Assembly: GCA_013373085.1 (NCBI GenBank)
Contig: JABXIM010000173.1
Location: forward strand, 1-38,740
Direction: 5' to 3'
DNA from: Oceanospirillaceae bacterium
Lineage (GTDB): Bacteria; Pseudomonadota; Gammaproteobacteria; Pseudomonadales; Balneatricaceae
DNA: 38,740 nucleotides
The translations under genes and the position numbers were made by a program. Of the stretch, positions 15,614 to 24,334 are shown piece after piece. Under the pieces are notes generated by a model. That model saw only the letters and a program-made list of their open reading frames with translations. It was not told where the DNA came from and did no database searches. Each line of letters starts with the position of its first letter. Position 1 is the first letter of the stretch.

Positions 15614-17584
15614 TTAATCCGGTTCGACCGGAATCACGCTTTCCAAATCGATACTGGCGTCGAACTGCGACAGCACAGCCTGTACCAGCGGGTCCTGCTC
15701 GATGGCCGTAACCGCCTGAGCCAGACGCTCCTCTCGCTTGCGCACCTGGTACTGGTGCGGCGTTTCACGCCGCTGGACACCAACCTTGAATTCTACCTCA
15801 ACTGCCGAGCCAAAATAATCGCACAGCGCCTGACGGATACGTTCGCGCTGCGTCTCGCTCAGCAAAGCCTCCTGCTGGGCGGTGTAGTGGAAGTGCAGAA
15901 CATTCCCCTCCACCGACTCGAGCGACAGGTTCGCCACCAGGCTCGCCGTCATGCCGCTGAGACCCAGACCTATACAGAGCCGAACCCAGTCCCCGGCCTG
16001 CAACTGATCCAGCGCCAGAGGCCCGGCACCCGCCACGGGATCCGCCGCCAGGACCGTCGCCCCGCCCTGCGGAGACGCAGACGCTATTGATGCCCGCTCC
16101 TTGTCGACTGGCGCTGCCGTCGGCGCGACAGCAGGCTCTGGCGCCGCGATGACTGGCGCTCGCGGAGCCGGTTCAGACTTTTTTGCGACAGGCTCTCCGG
16201 CGTCGTCGTCGTCATAGGCCGGGATATCGGACTCATCGTACTCCGGCGGCGCCGGCGGCAGATCCGGTGCGTCATCGCGCTCATCGCTCGCGGGCAACGG
16301 CGCCTGCGGGGCCACCTCCCACGGCGGCGGATCGGACTCCGGCGTCGATGCGGGCCGAGGCGACGGCTCCACCGGGGATACGGCCGGCGCCTCGGTCGGC
16401 AACGGCTGATTTTCGACGGACTGCGGCTTCGCTTCCGCCTTCGGTGCCTCGGCAACCGGCGCAGATACCGCCAGGTCGGGCGCCTGACCCGGCTCGGAGT
16501 CGGCGGGACGGAATGCCAGCATCCGCAGCAGCACCATCTCCAGCCCCTCGCGCGCATCCGGCACGAACGGCAGATCACGCCGCCCCATCAACGCAATCTG
16601 ATAGTACAGCTGAACATCTTCGGCACTTAGCGCCTGCGCCAGCGCCAACACCTGCTCGCGGTCTCCAAGACTGTTATCAGCCGCGTCGGGCAGCACCTGG
16701 GCGATGGCGATTCGGTGCAGCAGACTGATCAGGTCACCGAGCACGCTGGCGTAATCCGGCGAGAAACGCGCCAGCTCCTCGACAGCCGCCAGCAGCGCCC
16801 GCGGATCCCGCGCCGCCAGGCTTTCCACCAGCCGATACACCAGGCGCTGGTCGATGGTGCCGAGCATCGCCTGCACATCGACTGCCGTGATCCGGCCGGC
16901 GCCAAAGGCGATCGCCTGATCGGTCAGACTCATGGCATCGCGCATCGAACCGTCGGCCGAGCGCGCCAGCTGCCACAATGCCGGTTCCTCGAATGCGATA
17001 TGCTCCTGCCCGAGCACGAAGATCAGATGCTCGACGATACGCTCGGGGATCAGGTTCTTGAGGTTGAACTGCAGACAGCGCGACAGGATGGTCACCGGCA
17101 GTTTCTGCGGATCCGTCGTCGCCAGCAGGAATTTTACGTGGGGAGGCGGCTCTTCCAGCGTTTTCAGCAGCGCATTGAAGGAATGCGTGGAGAGCATGTG
17201 CACCTCGTCAATCAGGTACACCTTGTAGCGCCCGTGGGTCGGCGCGTACTGCACATTCTCCAGCAGCTCGCGGGTATCCTCCACCTTGGTCCGGGACGCC
17301 GCGTCCACCTCGATCAGATCGACGAAGCGACCCTCTGCAATCTCACGGCAGGCACTGCACTGACCGCAGGGATCCGACGAAACCCCGGTCTCGCAGTTGA
17401 GCGATTTGGCGAACAGGCGCGCGATCGAGGTCTTCCCCACCCCGCGCGTGCCGGTGAAGAGATAGGCGTGATGCAGACGATCGTCATCCAGCGCATTGAC
17501 CAGCGCCTTCAGAACGTGCTCCTGCCCCACCATCTCCTGGAATCGTTTCGGGCGCCATTTACGCGCCAGAACCTGATAGCTCAT
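15614..17584 (-). CDS. dnaX: DNA polymerase III subunits tau and gamma
   Basis: 656 aa for the full tau form. The AAA+ clamp-loader ATPase occupies about residues 1-370: P-loop GTRGVGKT (45-52), zinc-module cysteines 64, 73, 76 and 79, Walker B LIDEVHM, sensor motif LSRCLQF. A proline/alanine-rich acidic linker (about 370-530) leads to the C-terminal domains that in tau contact DnaB and polymerase alpha. In the linker, codons 467-469 carry the slippery sequence A AAA AAG with a TGA close behind in the -1 frame, so a shorter gamma product of about 470 aa is expected. It heads the operon dnaX-ybaB-recR-rnd-ycgL-ycgN. Confidence 0.97.
   Translation of the reverse strand: MSYQVLARKWRPKRFQEMVGQEHVLKALVNALDDDRLHHAYLFTGTRGVGKTSIARLFAKSLNCETGVSSDPCGQCSACREIAEGRFVDLIEVDAASRTKVEDTRELLENVQYAPTHGRYKVYLIDEVHMLSTHSFNALLKTLEEPPPHVKFLLATTDPQKLPVTILSRCLQFNLKNLIPERIVEHLIFVLGQEHIAFEEPALWQLARSADGSMRDAMSLTDQAIAFGAGRITAVDVQAMLGTIDQRLVYRLVESLAARDPRALLAAVEELARFSPDYASVLGDLISLLHRIAIAQVLPDAADNSLGDREQVLALAQALSAEDVQLYYQIALMGRRDLPFVPDAREGLEMVLLRMLAFRPADSEPGQAPDLAVSAPVAEAPKAEAKPQSVENQPLPTEAPAVSPVEPSPRPASTPESDPPPWEVAPQAPLPASDERDDAPDLPPAPPEYDESDIPAYDDDDAGEPVAKKSEPAPRAPVIAAPEPAVAPTAAPVDKERASIASASPQGGATVLAADPVAGAGPLALDQLQAGDWVRLCIGLGLSGMTASLVANLSLESVEGNVLHFHYTAQQEALLSETQRERIRQALCDYFGSAVEVEFKVGVQRRETPHQYQVRKREERLAQAVTAIEQDPLVQAVLSQFDASIDLESVIPVEPD
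16134..16186 (-). promoter_or_regulatory. dnaX programmed -1 frameshift signal
   Basis: On the minus strand GCAAAAAAG (16186-16178) reads GC-A-AAA-AAG in the dnaX frame, the heptamer used in E. coli dnaX. After a -1 slip the next codons are GTC and TGA (stop 16175-16173), so gamma would end Lys-Lys-Val. Eight bases after the heptamer a two-part stem-loop can form: outer GGCTC (16169-16165) with GAGCC (16138-16134), inner GCGCC (16159-16155) with GGCGC (16145-16141). Heptamer, immediate stop and downstream structure together make chance unlikely. Confidence 0.88.
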
Positions 17585-17690
17585 CGTAGCCCTGATGCCG
17601 ACTTCTGTTAACAGGCGCCTATGCTACCGGCTGGGACGCCGCCACGCCAGCGATTAACGGCCGCGGCCCGCGCACGACCTGACCGGCTGG

Positions 17691-17729
17691 TTGAGATTTA
17701 GAAAGCAATAATTATAATAAGCATTGCTT
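17691..17729 (+). promoter_or_regulatory. promoter and MarR operator of the efflux operon
   Basis: TTGAGA (17691-17696) and TATAAT (17713-17718) at 16-bp spacing form a strong sigma-70-type promoter. An inverted repeat, AAGCAAT (17703-17709) and ATTGCTT (17723-17729), straddles the -10 box. A MarR dimer bound there would block RNA polymerase, fitting autorepression of the marR-emrAB transcript, probably relieved by a phenolic or hydrophobic ligand. Confidence 0.8.
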
Positions 17730-17751
17730 ACTAAATTACTCCGGACCCGCC

Positions 17752-18192
17752 ATGACCTCGCGCCACCTGCCCGACGAGAATGCCCTGGGCTTTCTGTTTG
17801 CCGACATAACCCGCCTGATGCGACGCCATTTCCAGGCTCTGGACAGCGACAGCGGCCTCACTTACAGCCAGGCGCGAGTGCTGGTCAACATCGCCCGCCT
17901 CGAGGGCCGGCGCCAGGTCGAGCTGGCCGACGTGATGGAGATACAACCGATCACGCTGGCCCGCCTGATCGACCAGCTGCAGGCCCAGTCTCTGGTGGAA
18001 CGCCGGCCGGACCCGAAGGACCGGCGCGCCCATCGCCTGTACGTGACCGAGGCCGCAGCCGGCCCGCTGCAGGAGATTCGCAAGCTCGGCCAGAGCGTCT
18101 ATGACCGCATGCTGCAGGGGCTGGACACTCCGCAGCGGGACGCTCTGATGTCGGCGCTGAAGCTGATTCGCGGCAACCTGATCACCGACTGA
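17752..18192 (+). CDS. MarR-family transcriptional repressor
   Basis: 146 aa. The winged helix-turn-helix is clear: LTYSQARVLVNIARLEGRRQ, then LADVMEIQPITLARLIDQLQ (recognition helix, about residues 63-82), wing LVERRPDPKDRRAHRLYVTE with the conserved DxRR. It is the first gene of a three-gene operon with EmrA- and EmrB-like pump subunits, 41 bp ahead of the former, like EmrR/SlyA-type local regulators. Its operator overlaps the promoter just upstream. Confidence 0.93.
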   Translation: MTSRHLPDENALGFLFADITRLMRRHFQALDSDSGLTYSQARVLVNIARLEGRRQVELADVMEIQPITLARLIDQLQAQSLVERRPDPKDRRAHRLYVTEAAAGPLQEIRKLGQSVYDRMLQGLDTPQRDALMSALKLIRGNLITD

Positions 18193-18233
18193 GCCGGCTT
18201 TACCCAGCAACATCGAACAAGGGAGCCCATCCC

Positions 18234-19307
18234 GTGAAAGACACCCAAGACAACTCCGTGCACGAGCACAGGGAACACCGCATTCGCAGGCACCTGCGCG
18301 GCCGCTTCGTGCTGATGCTGGTCGTGCCGCTGCTGGCACTCACCGCAGGACTGGCGCTCTACCTGAGTGGCGGCCGCTTCGTCGAAACCGACAACGCCTA
18401 CCTGAAAGCCAGCAAGGTATCGGTCAGCAGCGAGGTCAGCGGCCGAATCCAGCAGGTTCTGGTAAGTGAAAACGACGCGGTGGAACAGGACCAAGTTCTC
18501 TTCCGTATCGACCCGACGCCATTCCGGACCGCGCTGGATCGCGCCCAGGCTCACCTCGCCGGCGTCACCACCAAGCTGGAGGCCCTGCAGCAAGGCTATC
18601 GCGAGAAGCAGGCCGAAATCGCCGAAGCGGAAACCGACCTGAACTTCTGGCAACGCGAAGCCGGCCGCCAGGAGCAGCTCGCCGTCAAAGGGGCGGTATC
18701 GCAGTCCGGGCTCGACGAGGCCCGCCATAACGCCGACATGGCGCGACAGAAAAAAATCGCGCTGACGCTGGAGTTGCAGCGCCTGGCAGCCGAACTGGCG
18801 GGCGGCCCGGACAGCCCGCTGGAGCGGCATCCGGACTACCGCGTCGCCGCAGCCGAACTCGAGCAGGCACGCCTCGATCTGGCACGTACCGAGGTACGCG
18901 CCCCCTTCAGCGGCCACGTCAGCCAGCTGCCGGAAGCCGGGGAATTCGTAGCCAGGGGCAACGCGGCCGCAGTGCTCATTGGCGACAGTTTCTGGGTCGA
19001 AGCCAACTTTATCGAGGCCGACCTGACCCACGTGACGCCCGGCCAGCCGGTCGATATCCGGCTCGACGCCTTTCCCGATCGCCGCTGGCGCGGTACCGTC
19101 GAGAGCCTCAGCCCGGCGACCGGCGCCGAGTTCGCGGTCATCCCGGCGCAGAACGCCACCGGCAACTGGGTAAAGATCCCGCAGCGCGTGGCGGTACGCA
19201 TCCGCCTGCAGCAGGATCCCGACGCCCCGCTGCTTCGCGCCGGTCTTAGCGCCCTGGTCGAAGTCGATACCGGCACCCAATGCCGGATCTCGAGCCTCTG
19301 CTCATGA
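18234..19307 (+). CDS. EmrA/HlyD-type efflux membrane-fusion protein
   Basis: 357 aa. A short basic cytoplasmic N-terminus is followed by one membrane segment (FVLMLVVPLLALTAGLALYL, about residues 24-43). The first lipoyl half follows (TDNAYLKASKVSVSSEVSGR), then DAVEQDQVLFRIDPTPF, a periplasmic alpha-hairpin coiled coil (about 105-215), the second lipoyl half (VRAPFSGHVSQLPEAGEFV) and a beta-barrel. It bridges the inner-membrane pump and an outer-membrane channel not encoded here, probably a shared TolC. AAGGGAG precedes the start. Its TGA overlaps the pump's ATG. Confidence 0.93.
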   Translation: MKDTQDNSVHEHREHRIRRHLRGRFVLMLVVPLLALTAGLALYLSGGRFVETDNAYLKASKVSVSSEVSGRIQQVLVSENDAVEQDQVLFRIDPTPFRTALDRAQAHLAGVTTKLEALQQGYREKQAEIAEAETDLNFWQREAGRQEQLAVKGAVSQSGLDEARHNADMARQKKIALTLELQRLAAELAGGPDSPLERHPDYRVAAAELEQARLDLARTEVRAPFSGHVSQLPEAGEFVARGNAAAVLIGDSFWVEANFIEADLTHVTPGQPVDIRLDAFPDRRWRGTVESLSPATGAEFAVIPAQNATGNWVKIPQRVAVRIRLQQDPDAPLLRAGLSALVEVDTGTQCRISSLCS

Positions 19308-20803
19308 ACCCGGCGCGCAGACGCCTCCTGGTCACCGTCACGGTGATGCTGTCGACCATCATGCAGGCGCTGGACACCACCATCGCCAACGTCGCCCTGC
19401 CCAACATGCAGGGCACGCTGTCCGCTACCCAGGACCAGATCTCCTGGGTCCTGACCTCCTATATCGTCGGCGCCGCGATCTTCATGCCGATGACCGGCTT
19501 CCTCGCCGCACGCTTCGGACGAAAGCGACTCTTCCTCGCCTCGGTCATCGGATTTACCCTGTCCTCGATGCTCTGCGGCGCCGCGCAATCGCTGGAACAG
19601 ATGGTGCTTTTCCGCCTCTTGCAGGGGGTGTTCGGCGCCGCTCTGGTACCGCTGTCGCAGGCGGTCCTGCTCGACAGCCACCCGCCGGAAAAGCACGGCT
19701 CGGCGATGGCGCTCTGGGGCGTTGGCGTCATGGTCGGTCCGATCCTCGGGCCGACGCTCGGCGGCTACCTGACGGAATACTACGACTGGCGCTGGGTGTT
19801 CTATATCAACCTGCCATTTGGTGTGCTGGCCGGACTCGGGCTCTGGCTGTTCGTGGACGAAACGGCCACCGACCGCGCCCGCCGCTTCGACCTGCTCGGC
19901 TTTGCTTTCCTGGCGCTCGGGATCGGCACGCTGCAGATGGCACTCGACCGTGGCGAGCTGCTGGGCTGGCTGGATTCGACAGAGGTCGCCATCGAACTTT
20001 CGCTGGCGGCGCTGTGCGGCTACCTGTTCGTGACCCACAGCCTGACGCACGCACATCCGTTCATCAATCCGACGATCTTCCGCGATCGCAATTTCAGCCT
20101 CGGGCTGATGATGATTTTCGCGGTCGGTATCATCCTGCTGGCGACCATGGCGCTGATGCCGCCGTACCTGCAGCACCTGGCCGACTATCCGGTGGTGACC
20201 ACCGGCCTGGTACTGGCACCACGGGGTATCGGCACCATGGCGGCGATGCTGATCGCGGGCCGACTCGGACATAGGGTCGACGACCGCTACAAGATCGGCG
20301 CCGGCCTGGTACTGATCGCAGTCTCGTTGTGGGAAATGACGTTTTTCACCCCGGACGTCAGCCGCTCCGAACTGGTGCGCACCGGGATCGTCCAGGGATT
20401 TGGACTGGGCTTCGTTTTCGTGCCGCTGAGCACCCTCGCCTTCGCCACCCTGGCCCGGGAGCATCGCAACGAGGGCACCTCACTGTTCAGCCTGATGCGG
20501 AATATCGGCAGCAGTATCGGCATTGCCTGGATGATGTCGCTGCTGGCCCACAACACCCAGGCCAACCATGCGGCGTTTGCGAGCTACATAACGGATTTCA
20601 GTCTGCCGCTGCGCCAGGCCGCCGAAGCCGGCGTCTGGAATCTCGATACAACGGCCGGCCTCAGGGCTCTGAACGACGAGGTGACGCGCCAGGCGCAGTC
20701 ACTGGCGTACCTGCAGGACTTCCATATCATGATGTGGGTAACGCTGGCGGGACTGCTGATGTTGCCGTTGATGCGGCGGCCGGTCAACGCGGGTAAGCAG
20801 TAG
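19304..20803 (+). CDS. EmrB-type drug efflux pump (DHA2, 14 TM)
   Basis: 499 aa from ATG 19304, which overlaps the emrA-like stop (ATGA). An in-frame ATG at 19280 would add eight residues and cannot be excluded. Fourteen hydrophobic segments and the DHA2 signatures are present: MQALDTTIANVALP (motif D1) in TM1, GFLAARFGRKRLF (motif A), and GVGVMVGPILGPTLGG (motif C, antiporter). It is a proton-driven major-facilitator exporter of hydrophobic compounds working with the membrane-fusion protein. The substrate is not deducible. Confidence 0.93.
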   Translation: MNPARRRLLVTVTVMLSTIMQALDTTIANVALPNMQGTLSATQDQISWVLTSYIVGAAIFMPMTGFLAARFGRKRLFLASVIGFTLSSMLCGAAQSLEQMVLFRLLQGVFGAALVPLSQAVLLDSHPPEKHGSAMALWGVGVMVGPILGPTLGGYLTEYYDWRWVFYINLPFGVLAGLGLWLFVDETATDRARRFDLLGFAFLALGIGTLQMALDRGELLGWLDSTEVAIELSLAALCGYLFVTHSLTHAHPFINPTIFRDRNFSLGLMMIFAVGIILLATMALMPPYLQHLADYPVVTTGLVLAPRGIGTMAAMLIAGRLGHRVDDRYKIGAGLVLIAVSLWEMTFFTPDVSRSELVRTGIVQGFGLGFVFVPLSTLAFATLAREHRNEGTSLFSLMRNIGSSIGIAWMMSLLAHNTQANHAAFASYITDFSLPLRQAAEAGVWNLDTTAGLRALNDEVTRQAQSLAYLQDFHIMMWVTLAGLLMLPLMRRPVNAGKQ

Positions 20804-20836
20804 GTCGGGTGGAGCCCGGAACGAGCGCAACCCAAC
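20800..20836. repeat. GTAGG..GGGT / GCGCAACCCAAC intergenic repeat
   Basis: Beginning at the pump's stop codon, GTAGGTCGGGTGGAGC is followed by GAGCGCAACCCAAC, an imperfect inverted repeat of a kind scattered through gammaproteobacterial intergenic regions. It may act as a 3' stem-loop for the operon. The rest of the 243-bp gap to kdsB shows no gene and no clear terminator. Confidence 0.5.
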
Positions 20837-21046
20837 ACTCTTCGAGTCCACCGCAACAAACCGATCTGTACTGCGATCGATATGACGAGCCCCCCCTGAA
20901 AACCGCGCCTGCGTTTTCAGGATATCCACCATACCTGGCGGTCACGCGATGCACTCAGCCGTGCGGAAACTGCTATACCCAGCGCCGAAGCAACGTTGCA
21001 TCCCTGCTCCGGTCCTGACTTCGAATATCGTTGGGTAGAGACCGCG

Positions 21047-21814
21047 TTACGAAGCGCCGAGCAACGCCCGCAGGCGCTCGAGATCTTCCGGTGTATCGAC
21101 GCCGGGCGGCGGCAGCTCCTGCGCCTCGGCGACATGGATACGGGCGCCATTCCAGAGCGCACGCAGCTGCTCCAGACACTCGGTGTTTTCCACAGCCGCC
21201 GGCGGCCACTGCACGAAATCGTTCAGCAGCTGCACCCGATAACCGTAGATGCCGATATGCCGCTGCCAGGAAAAGCCCGCCGGCAGGTCATCGCGCGGCT
21301 GGCCGGCCGCAAAGGCATCGCGCGGCCACGGGATGGTGGCGCGGCTGAAGTACAACGCCATGCCGAAGCGGTCCGTCACCACCTTGACGATGTTCGGGTT
21401 GAGCATACCCGCCACATCCTCGATCGGCTCGGAAAGCGTGGCAATGCCAGCCTGCGGATTGGCCGCGAGATTCGCCGCCACCTGGTTGATGATCGAGGGC
21501 GGCACCAGCGGCTCGTCGCCCTGGACGTTGACGACAATCTCGTCACTGCCAAAACCCAGACGGCTCACCACTTCCTGCAGACGGTCGGTACCGGAGGGGT
21601 GGTCCGCCGACGTCAGACACACCTCGGCGCCGAAACCGCGCGCGGCGTCGGCGATACGGTCATCGTCGGTTGCCACCAGCACCCGGCTCGCATCGCTCTG
21701 ACAGGCGCGTTCGTAGACATGCTGAACCATCGGCTTGCCGGCGATATCGGCCAGCGGCTTGCCGGGAAAACGGCTGGACCCGTAACGGGCCGGGATGATG
21801 ACACTGAAGCTCAT
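21047..21814 (-). CDS. kdsB: CMP-KDO synthetase
   Basis: 255 aa, full length. N-terminal [20 protein letters not shown] is the nucleotide-binding signature; further motifs [20 protein letters not shown] and [12 protein letters not shown] bind CTP, Mg2+ and KDO. It makes CMP-KDO for the inner core of lipopolysaccharide. Its ATG overlaps the Trm112-like stop (ATGA), and together with lpxK upstream it forms a lipid A/KDO cluster as in Pseudomonas. Confidence 0.97.
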   Translation of the reverse strand: MSFSVIIPARYGSSRFPGKPLADIAGKPMVQHVYERACQSDASRVLVATDDDRIADAARGFGAEVCLTSADHPSGTDRLQEVVSRLGFGSDEIVVNVQGDEPLVPPSIINQVAANLAANPQAGIATLSEPIEDVAGMLNPNIVKVVTDRFGMALYFSRATIPWPRDAFAAGQPRDDLPAGFSWQRHIGIYGYRVQLLNDFVQWPPAAVENTECLEQLRALWNGARIHVAEAQELPPPGVDTPEDLERLRALLGAS

Positions 21815-22014
21815 TTGCGGGCCTGCTTCCTCAGGTGTTCACGTTCGTCTTCGGTGAGCTTGCGCGCCTCGGTTTCCAGCATCACCGGGATGTCGTCCCG
21901 GATCGGGTAGGCCAGGCCGCTGGCGCTGCAGAACAGTTCGTTCGTTTCCCGATGGTAATGCAGCGGTGCCTTCGACACCGGGCAGACCAGTATATCGAGC
22001 AGTTTGGTATCCAT
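21811..22014 (-). CDS. Trm112-family small protein (YcaR-like)
   Basis: 67 aa. Matches the bacterial Trm112 group: [17 protein letters not shown], then [20 protein letters not shown] and a charged C-terminal helix. Eukaryotic Trm112 activates methyltransferases; the bacterial role next to kdsB is not settled. It lies between lpxK and kdsB, the normal order, but is separated from lpxK by the 266-bp palindromic element. A GAGAG lies before the ATG. Confidence 0.92.
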   Translation of the reverse strand: MDTKLLDILVCPVSKAPLHYHRETNELFCSASGLAYPIRDDIPVMLETEARKLTEDEREHLRKQARK

Positions 22015-22040
22015 GTTCGACTCTCAGTTGGCGGAGATAC

Positions 22041-22306
22041 ACAGCTTTTTCAGGTAGTAATGTCAGAACTCAGAGCCCCGGAAAGCGTCACAGGGCAAGG
22101 CGCAGTCGCAAAGGCATGGTGGTTCCATGTCGAGCGAGTGCAACGCAGCCTGGTGGCGTTTTCCGGGGCTCCCGCAGGGCCGCCTTGGCAGCGTCCGCCC
22201 CTTCGTTGCTCATCGCTTATGTAGAGTAACTACACCGCGCGATTCACGCCTTGCCGCAAACGCAGCCAAGAAGGCTGAGCGTGACATTACTACCTGAAAG
22301 AGCTGT
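22041..22306. repeat. nested-palindrome intergenic element, copy 1
   Basis: 266 bp bounded by 25-bp inverted arms (22041-22065 and 22282-22306; 24 of 25 pairs, the exception T-G). Two hairpin units lie inside. Unit A is 22074-22170 (97 bp; base 22074-22087/22157-22170, 13 of 14 pairs plus one G-T) and carries AAGGCATGGTGG at 22111-22122. Unit B is 22180-22274 (base 11 of 14 pairs; apical TGTAG/CTACA at 22220-22234). The right arm contains the last codons and TAG stop of lpxK; the left arm ends 26 bp before the Trm112-like start. Copy 2 at 30943 has the same layout. I recognise no named family. Confidence 0.85.
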
Positions 22307-23279
22307 TACTATTTAACTTCGATGCCAGCGCCGATTCAAATGCTGGCGCGAGCCGGGCCTCGACCGGCAGGTACCAGCTGTCCGGCGGCGCCACGTCGCG
22401 GCACTTGACCGCATCCTTCTCGGTCATGACCAGCGGCAGCGGTTCATCGAACGCCAGGTCCTCAGCGCTGAAGGCATGATGATCGGCGAAGCGGTGGGGC
22501 ACCGGATCGAACCCCAGGCGGCGCAGCGTATCGTAAAAGCGCTGCGGGTTTCCGATGCCGGCCACCGCATGCACGCGGCGCGCACCCGCCCACTCCTCGG
22601 CCGCGCAACGTCTGCCGTCATCGAGGGAAACCAGTTGCCCCGGCGTCAGCTGCATACGGTGGGCACCCGGCGGACAGAAGCGTCCATCGCCATTCACCAC
22701 CACCAGATCGACCTCGGCCATCCGCCCCGGCGGCTCGCGCAACGGCCCCTCCGGCAGGCAACGGCCATTACCCAGCCCGCGCTCGCTGTCCAGCACCAGA
22801 ATTTCGACATGCCGGCCCAGCGCATAATGCTGCAGGCCGTCGTCGCTGATGATGAGGTCGCAGTCGGAAGTTTCCAGCAGATAACGCGCCGCCGCGGGAC
22901 GATCCGGATCGATCACCAGCGGGCAGCCGCTGCGACCGGCGATCAGCAGCGGTTCGTCGCCGGTCTCGGCGGCCGCGCCGTCCGGCCGTACCGCGAACGG
23001 ATGGGCGGGCGGACTGGCGCCGTAGCCGCGACTGATAACGCCCGGCCGGTAGCCGTGCCGGCGGGCCCAGTCGATAAGGTAGAGCACCAGCGGAGTCTTG
23101 CCGGTGCCGCCGACGGTGATATTGCCGACCACGATCAGCGGCACCGGCGGCTGCCAGACGCGTTCGGGATGATCGATAAAGCCCTGGCGCCGGCGGCGCG
23201 ACAGGCAGCGGAACAGCCATTCGAGAGGACGCAGCAGGCGCAGCCAGGCACTGCCCCGGTACCAGGCCCCTACCAGCAT
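22290..23279 (-). CDS. lpxK: tetraacyldisaccharide 4'-kinase
   Basis: 329 aa, full length. The N-terminal membrane-associated segment is followed by the Walker A region VGNITVGGTGKTPLV (about residues 50-64), VISRGYG, and DCDLIISDDGLQHYAL with catalytic and metal residues. LpxK phosphorylates the 4' position of the lipid A precursor at the inner membrane. It starts one base inside the exbD stop (TAATG overlap). The C-terminus is serine/asparagine-rich and its last codons lie in the arm of the palindromic element. Confidence 0.96.
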   Translation of the reverse strand: MLVGAWYRGSAWLRLLRPLEWLFRCLSRRRRQGFIDHPERVWQPPVPLIVVGNITVGGTGKTPLVLYLIDWARRHGYRPGVISRGYGASPPAHPFAVRPDGAAAETGDEPLLIAGRSGCPLVIDPDRPAAARYLLETSDCDLIISDDGLQHYALGRHVEILVLDSERGLGNGRCLPEGPLREPPGRMAEVDLVVVNGDGRFCPPGAHRMQLTPGQLVSLDDGRRCAAEEWAGARRVHAVAGIGNPQRFYDTLRRLGFDPVPHRFADHHAFSAEDLAFDEPLPLVMTEKDAVKCRDVAPPDSWYLPVEARLAPAFESALASKLNSNSSFR

Positions 23280-23692
23280 TATTCCGGCTCTTGGGTGGTG
23301 ATGCTGAGGTGAACGAAGCCCAGCTGCCCGGCCACATCCATGACGGTCACCACCGCCTGATGCGGCGTGGTGCCATCGGCGGTGATCAGCAGCGGCTTAT
23401 CGCGCTGTTCACCGGCCTCCTGCTGCAGCGCCCTGCGCAGCGTATCGGCTTCGGCATTGACCAGTGGTTTGCCGTTGATGCTGTAGTGCCCCTCGGCATC
23501 CACCAGCACCTCGAGCAGATCACGGGACGCCTCACCGGGCTCGCCGCTGGCTTCCGGCAGTTCGACCTCGAGATGGGTCTCGCGGGTGAAAGTCGTCGAG
23601 ACCATGAAGAAAATCAGCAGCAGGAACACCACATCGATCAGCGGCGTCAGGTTGACGCTGACCTCTTCCTGGCGGCGGCGCTCGAACTTCAC
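23279..23692 (-). CDS. exbD: ExbD/TolR-family proton channel subunit
   Basis: 137 aa. Cytoplasmic KFERRRQEEVSVNLTPLID leads into a single membrane helix (VVFLLLIFFMVSTTF) with the conserved aspartate (LTPLID) that carries protons, then a periplasmic domain. GTG 23692 is the only sensible start. With ExbB it converts proton flow to mechanical work for a TonB-like partner not encoded here. Located between exbB and lpxK, as in Pseudomonas. Confidence 0.94.
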   Translation of the reverse strand: MKFERRRQEEVSVNLTPLIDVVFLLLIFFMVSTTFTRETHLEVELPEASGEPGEASRDLLEVLVDAEGHYSINGKPLVNAEADTLRRALQQEAGEQRDKPLLITADGTTPHQAVVTVMDVAGQLGFVHLSITTQEPE

Positions 23693-23713
23693 TGCAGGAC
23701 TTCCGCTGCGGAC

Positions 23714-24334
23714 TCAGACATAGTCCACCTCGCGCTCGCCGTGGACCACTTCGACCAGTTTCACCGCCTCCTGCTCCATTTCCTTGACCAGCGAATCGAC
23801 ATGACGCTGGAAGTAACGATGGAAGATCAGCGTGGGAATGGCCACCGCAAGGCCTGCGGCGGTGGTCAGCAGCGCCTCGGAAATGCCGCCTGCGAGCACG
23901 GAGGCGTTGCCAGTGCCCTGCGCCATGATTTCGGTGAACACCTTGATCATGCCGATGACGGTACCGAGCAGGCCCAGCAGCGGCGTGATGGCGGCAATGG
24001 TACCGAGGGCGTTGAGGAAGCGCTCCAGTTCGTGAATCACCTGGCTGGCCGCTTCGAGAATGCTTTCCTTCATGACCTCTCGGCCATGACGGGCGTTGTT
24101 GAGACCGGCCACCATGATACGGCCGAGGGGGCTCTGATCACGGATCTCGCGCATTTCCGCCGGCGTCAGCGCCTTGCTCTGCATGCGCGTCCAGATATCG
24201 GCCAGCAGGCCCCTGGGCGTGACGCGGCTGGTCCGCAGCACCCAGAATCGTTCGAGACAGATCGCCAGTGACAGTACCGAGCAGGCCACGATGGGAATCA
24301 TCAGCCAGCCGCCGGCTTTGAGAAGTTCGTACAC
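23714..24334 (-). CDS. exbB: ExbB/TolQ/MotA-family proton channel subunit
   Basis: 206 aa from GTG 24334, preceded by GGAGAG; the longer open frame upstream is rejected because it adds a Gly/Arg-rich stretch unlike the family. Three membrane segments: GGWLMIPIVACSVLSLAI near the start, LNALGTIAAITPLLGLLGTVIG, and SEALLTTAAGLAVAIPTLIF, with the long cytoplasmic loop between the first two. It forms the pentamer around ExbD. Order exbB-exbD-lpxK is conserved in pseudomonads. Confidence 0.94.
   Translation of the reverse strand: MYELLKAGGWLMIPIVACSVLSLAICLERFWVLRTSRVTPRGLLADIWTRMQSKALTPAEMREIRDQSPLGRIMVAGLNNARHGREVMKESILEAASQVIHELERFLNALGTIAAITPLLGLLGTVIGMIKVFTEIMAQGTGNASVLAGGISEALLTTAAGLAVAIPTLIFHRYFQRHVDSLVKEMEQEAVKLVEVVHGEREVDYV

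Noticed and set aside
18836-20464. 542-codon open frame on the minus strand
   Set aside because: Antisense to the EmrA/EmrB-like genes, which have clear family motifs; composition is that of GC-rich antisense frames (Arg/Gln/His/Asp-rich) with no domain.
22041-22306. Ordinary insertion-sequence remnant or MITE with fixed terminal repeats
   Set aside because: The arms differ from those of the other copy and no transposase or target-site direct duplication is visible.
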